A stretch of DNA of 8,486 bases from an uncultured Anaerosolibacter sp. (GTDB lineage Bacteria > Bacillota_A > Clostridia > Peptostreptococcales > Thermotaleaceae), in the NCBI GenBank assembly GCA_937948705.1, contig CALECF010000009.1, positions 1-8,486 on the forward strand. The letters run 5' to 3'. The notes beneath the pieces were generated by a model. The model was not told where the DNA came from, did not search any database, and worked only from the letters and a program-made list of their open reading frames with translations. Made by a program: the position numbers and the translations under genes. Shown piece by piece: positions 6,491-8,486 of this stretch (positions are counted from its first letter, which is position 1; each line of letters begins with the position of its first letter).

Positions 6491-6803
6491 CGTGCAATTG
6501 AAAGTGCTGATGTAGTAGCAGGATTTTGTAGTATTCAGATGATCACAAAGAGGGATATACCTTTTTGATCTAGGCAAATGAGGGGCTTGAGTTATATTGA
6601 AAAAGCGTTATGATAATTACCCCGTTGATAGTAAGTGGCTTCTTTGGAATATTAAAGCCTGTTGTGACCGATATGGTTAACGCATTGCTTGAAAAGAATT
6701 ATCTAAGCAAGACTTTATCGCAAACATCTTTTTAGAAGACCACAGCAATGAATTCCTTGATAGAATGACACTCAGAGAGCAGCATAAATTGATGCTATTT
6801 TAA
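6491..6803 (+). pseudogene. Decayed, frame-broken coding remnant, family not recognised
   Basis: Protein-like text survives in three frames. Residues AIESADVVAGFCSIQMITKR are encoded at 6494-6553, ending at a TGA at 6566. A second piece at 6591-6677 reads LKKRYDNYPVDSKWLLWNIK and then ACCDRY. The frame shifts to read DMVNALLEKNYLS (6670-6708), then returns to the earlier frame for KQDFIANIFLEDHSNEFLDR (6708-6767) and MTLREQHKLMLF, ending at TAA 6801. Two compensating small indels explain the second part, and stops at 6588, 6678 and 6690 interrupt the original frame. There is no start codon in a usable context. I do not recognise the family, and the first piece may come from a different gene than the rest. 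Confidence 0.55.
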
Positions 6804-6938
6804 GGAGATATGTTTCCACGCACTATCCACGTGCAGGCGGTAGCCCCTTTATTTTTTTGCGCTTTCTCAGATGAGGATGCTCAATGTAAGTAACCCTTTT
6901 TATGAGTGGTGAATATACTAATATATGGTGCTCCGACA

Positions 6939-6944
6939 TATAAT
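6939..6944 (+). promoter_or_regulatory. -10 box of the dehydrogenase operon
   Basis: A perfect TATAAT stands 27 bases before ATG 6972, leaving room for a short leader with the GAGAGG ribosome binding site at 6958-6963. No good -35 box lies at 16-18 bases upstream, so the promoter may be activator-dependent or the match accidental. Confidence 0.45.
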
Positions 6945-6971
6945 CTAGTATGTAATTGAGAGGTAATTGCA

Positions 6972-7934
6972 ATGATCAAGCTTGCTTTGATAGGCTGTGG
7001 AAAATGGGGAAAGAACTATCTGAAAACCGTAACTGCAATAGAGGGCTGTGAATTGAAGTGGGCCTGCGACCTTGACGATCAAAAGCTAAATCAGGCCGCT
7101 CCTGTTTACCCTCAGACGAGGTTTACTGAAAACAAAGCAGATATATTGAATGACAGTGAGGTACAGGGGGTTATTATAGCCACAACACCTGAAAGCCATT
7201 ACATGCTGGCGAAGGAAGCAATAAACAAAGGTAAAGCTGTTCTCGTAGAAAAGCCTGTGACAATTAACAGGAAAGACAGTAATGTTCTGATTGAATTGGC
7301 TGCTGCTCAAAATACCATATTGATGGCCGGTTACACATTGATTTACCATCCTGCTGTCAAAAAGATAAAGGGGCTCCTGGAAGAAAAAGATATTATTGAT
7401 GAGCTATATTACTTGAACATGTCTAGAACCAGTTCGCCCTCTCAGGTTCCCAACGTAGATGTTCTTCATGATCTGGCAGTTCATGATATCTATCTTTCAC
7501 GCCACTTGATAGGGATTGACCCTATCTGGGTAATTGCCTATGGGGAAAGTTATGTTCAAAGTCCTTATAACGATGTTATTCATATATTGATGGGTTTCCC
7601 GGATGGTAAGATAGTTTCTATATTTGCAAGCTTCATTCATACCGAAAAAACAAGGAAAATTACACTGGTCGCATCAAAAACAAAATTAGTATTTGATGAT
7701 GCACATACCACCGATAGAAAAATCCAACTCTTCCTTAACGGAGAGCGGGAGCATTTCTTGGCAATTGAAGAGAATTTGGAACCTCTGACACAGGAGTGTC
7801 TTCATTTTATCGAATGCATTAGAGAAAACAAGGAACCCCTTAGCGGCAGAGAAAATATAGATTATGTGGCAAAAATAACTGATTGCATCTCCGACTCTCT
7901 CGCAAAAGGCGGAGAAAAAATCATCATCTGCTGA
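6972..7934 (+). CDS. Gfo/Idh/MocA-family NAD(P)-dependent sugar dehydrogenase
   Basis: The 320-residue protein has the family's two domains. The N-terminal Rossmann fold opens with LALIGCGKWGKNY; its glycine-rich loop is GCGKWG at 8-13. ATTPESHYMLA (70-80) and VEKPVTIN (92-99) follow, with the hallmark EKP at 93-95. The C-terminal alpha/beta domain contains DVLHDLAVHDIYL (163-175); His171 and Asp172 sit where catalytic residues usually lie. GAGAGG is eight bases before the ATG. Members oxidise or reduce a sugar hydroxyl with NAD(P). The closest feel is to the dehydrogenases of nucleotide-sugar and surface-polysaccharide clusters (WlbA-like), but substrate cannot be assigned. It starts a new unit after the probable terminator and is followed after 44 bases by an acyltransferase-like gene, which supports the polysaccharide setting. 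Base composition is less A+T-rich than the TRAP genes. Confidence 0.9.
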   Translation: MIKLALIGCGKWGKNYLKTVTAIEGCELKWACDLDDQKLNQAAPVYPQTRFTENKADILNDSEVQGVIIATTPESHYMLAKEAINKGKAVLVEKPVTINRKDSNVLIELAAAQNTILMAGYTLIYHPAVKKIKGLLEEKDIIDELYYLNMSRTSSPSQVPNVDVLHDLAVHDIYLSRHLIGIDPIWVIAYGESYVQSPYNDVIHILMGFPDGKIVSIFASFIHTEKTRKITLVASKTKLVFDDAHTTDRKIQLFLNGEREHFLAIEENLEPLTQECLHFIECIRENKEPLSGRENIDYVAKITDCISDSLAKGGEKIIIC

Positions 7935-7978
7935 TGGAGACGGTAAGAATTATGATCAGGTAAGTGTGTGGTGAAATT

Positions 7979-8486
7979 ATGTTGGTTGTAAAGAGCTATT
8001 CAAAAGAACTTGAGAATGAATGGGAGGGATTTGTGGGTTCCTCAGTTAACGGCACTTTTATGCAGGAGAGGAAATTCCTGAGTTATCATCCTGCAGAAAA
8101 GTTTTCTGATCATTCCCTGATATTTATGGAGGATAAGAGAATCATTGCCGTTCTTCCTGCTGCTGTAGTACAACAAAAGGATAAACGCATCCTATATTCT
8201 CACCCCGGCGCTTCCCATGGAGGGCTGATTATCAAGTCCGATCTAAGCACTAAAAAATGCTTGGAGTTAGTAAGTGCCCTTGTTGAATATTGTGCCATGA
8301 CCGGTTTTGACTATATAAGGCTAAAACCTGTTCCGAGGATTTACCATAGCGGGCTTTCGGACCAGCTTGACTTTGCATTAAGGTTCTCGGAGTTTGAAAT
8401 TGAGTATACAGAGCTGGCTACAGCCCTTGAGCTTAAGAAAGGTGAGGAACATTTTTTAAAGCAGGTGATGGGTTCAACAACTTTTC
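7979..8486 (+). CDS. FemAB/GNAT-like acyltransferase, N-terminal part (cut by window edge)
   Basis: The frame opens at ATG 7979 and runs for 169 codons to the window end without a stop. Its features fit the first half of FemAB-like or GNAT-fold acyl or aminoacyl transferases found in surface-polymer clusters: NGTFMQERKFLSYHP (24-38), a strand such as IIAVLPAAVV (55-64), and the loop HPGASHGGLII (75-85), similar to the 'P.g.yGGl' element. These enzymes move an acyl or amino-acid group to a sugar amine or peptidoglycan precursor. The ribosome binding site is weak (GTGTGGTG). A GTG at 7964 right after a stop is a less likely start. It probably shares a transcript with the dehydrogenase 44 bases upstream and may act on the same sugar. 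The assignment is by motif feel; the catalytic C-terminal half is not visible. Confidence 0.65.
   Translation, partial: MLVVKSYSKELENEWEGFVGSSVNGTFMQERKFLSYHPAEKFSDHSLIFMEDKRIIAVLPAAVVQQKDKRILYSHPGASHGGLIIKSDLSTKKCLELVSALVEYCAMTGFDYIRLKPVPRIYHSGLSDQLDFALRFSEFEIEYTELATALELKKGEEHFLKQVMGSTTF

Larger units (their letters stand above)
6217..6971. other. Gap without an intact gene
   Basis: No intact reading frame with a ribosome binding site is seen on either strand in these 755 bases. The left part holds three inverted repeats, the middle a broken coding remnant, and the right end a promoter-like TATAAT for the next gene. AAAGGAG directly after the isomerase stop (6220-6226) resembles a ribosome binding site but is followed by a T-run and no frame. 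The sequence from 6804 to 6930 shows nothing I can assign. Confidence 0.7.

Noticed and set aside
6821..6857. T-run after GGCGGTAGCC as a terminator before the dehydrogenase gene
   Set aside because: The stem would be only 3 bp (GGC/GCC), too weak to call despite the following TTTATTTTTTT.
7964..7978. GTG at 7964 as start of the acyltransferase-like gene
   Set aside because: It directly follows an in-frame TAA, and the nearest purine run is too close to serve as a ribosome binding site. ATG 7979 is simpler.
1..8486. CRISPR array, tRNA or rRNA genes, phage or toxin-antitoxin modules
   Set aside because: No regularly spaced repeats, cloverleaf-like sequence or matching small gene pairs were seen by eye on either strand.

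Overview
The window is A+T-rich, has strong AGGAGG-type ribosome binding sites, and encodes a lipobox-bearing transport lipoprotein. Together these suggest a Gram-positive anaerobe of the Clostridia type. This is an inference from sequence style only; no species can be named.

Left flank (1-910): an accessory, decayed zone. A minus-strand IS transposase enters from the left edge and appears to carry two in-frame internal deletions, so it should be inactive. Just upstream of it, on the plus strand, lies the C-terminal end of an AraC-type regulator with no beginning. A recognisable sigma-A-type promoter (816-844) then leads to the first intact gene.

Centre (911-6216): a compact uptake locus in one direction. 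It consists of a LacI-family repressor, a 26-bp perfect CG-centred palindrome that looks like its operator, a complete tripartite TRAP transporter (dctP, dctQ, dctM) and a type I phosphomannose-isomerase-like enzyme. A strong hairpin between dctP and dctQ probably sets a high ratio of binding protein to membrane subunits. The simplest model is that LacI represses the dctPQM-isomerase operon until its inducer, probably the imported compound or a derivative, is present. The substrate cannot be read from the sequence. TRAP systems usually carry carboxylates, including sugar acids, whereas the fifth gene is a sugar-phosphate isomerase homologue, and that mismatch is the most interesting biology here.

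Gap (6217-6971): about 750 bases without an intact gene. It holds three inverted repeats, the largest a 21-bp perfect stem that is the likely operon terminator. It also holds a frame-broken coding remnant (about 6491-6803) that I do not recognise.

Right flank (6972-8486): a new transcription unit, visibly less A+T-rich. It encodes a Gfo/Idh/MocA NAD(P)-dependent sugar dehydrogenase followed by a FemAB/GNAT-like acyltransferase cut off by the window edge. This pairing is typical of surface-polysaccharide or nucleotide-sugar modification clusters and looks unrelated to the TRAP locus.

I found no RNA genes, CRISPR array or clearly new system. The points most worth a second look are the operator pair, the TRAP-isomerase pairing, the doubly deleted transposase with its paired-off ribosome binding site, and the unidentified decayed gene.
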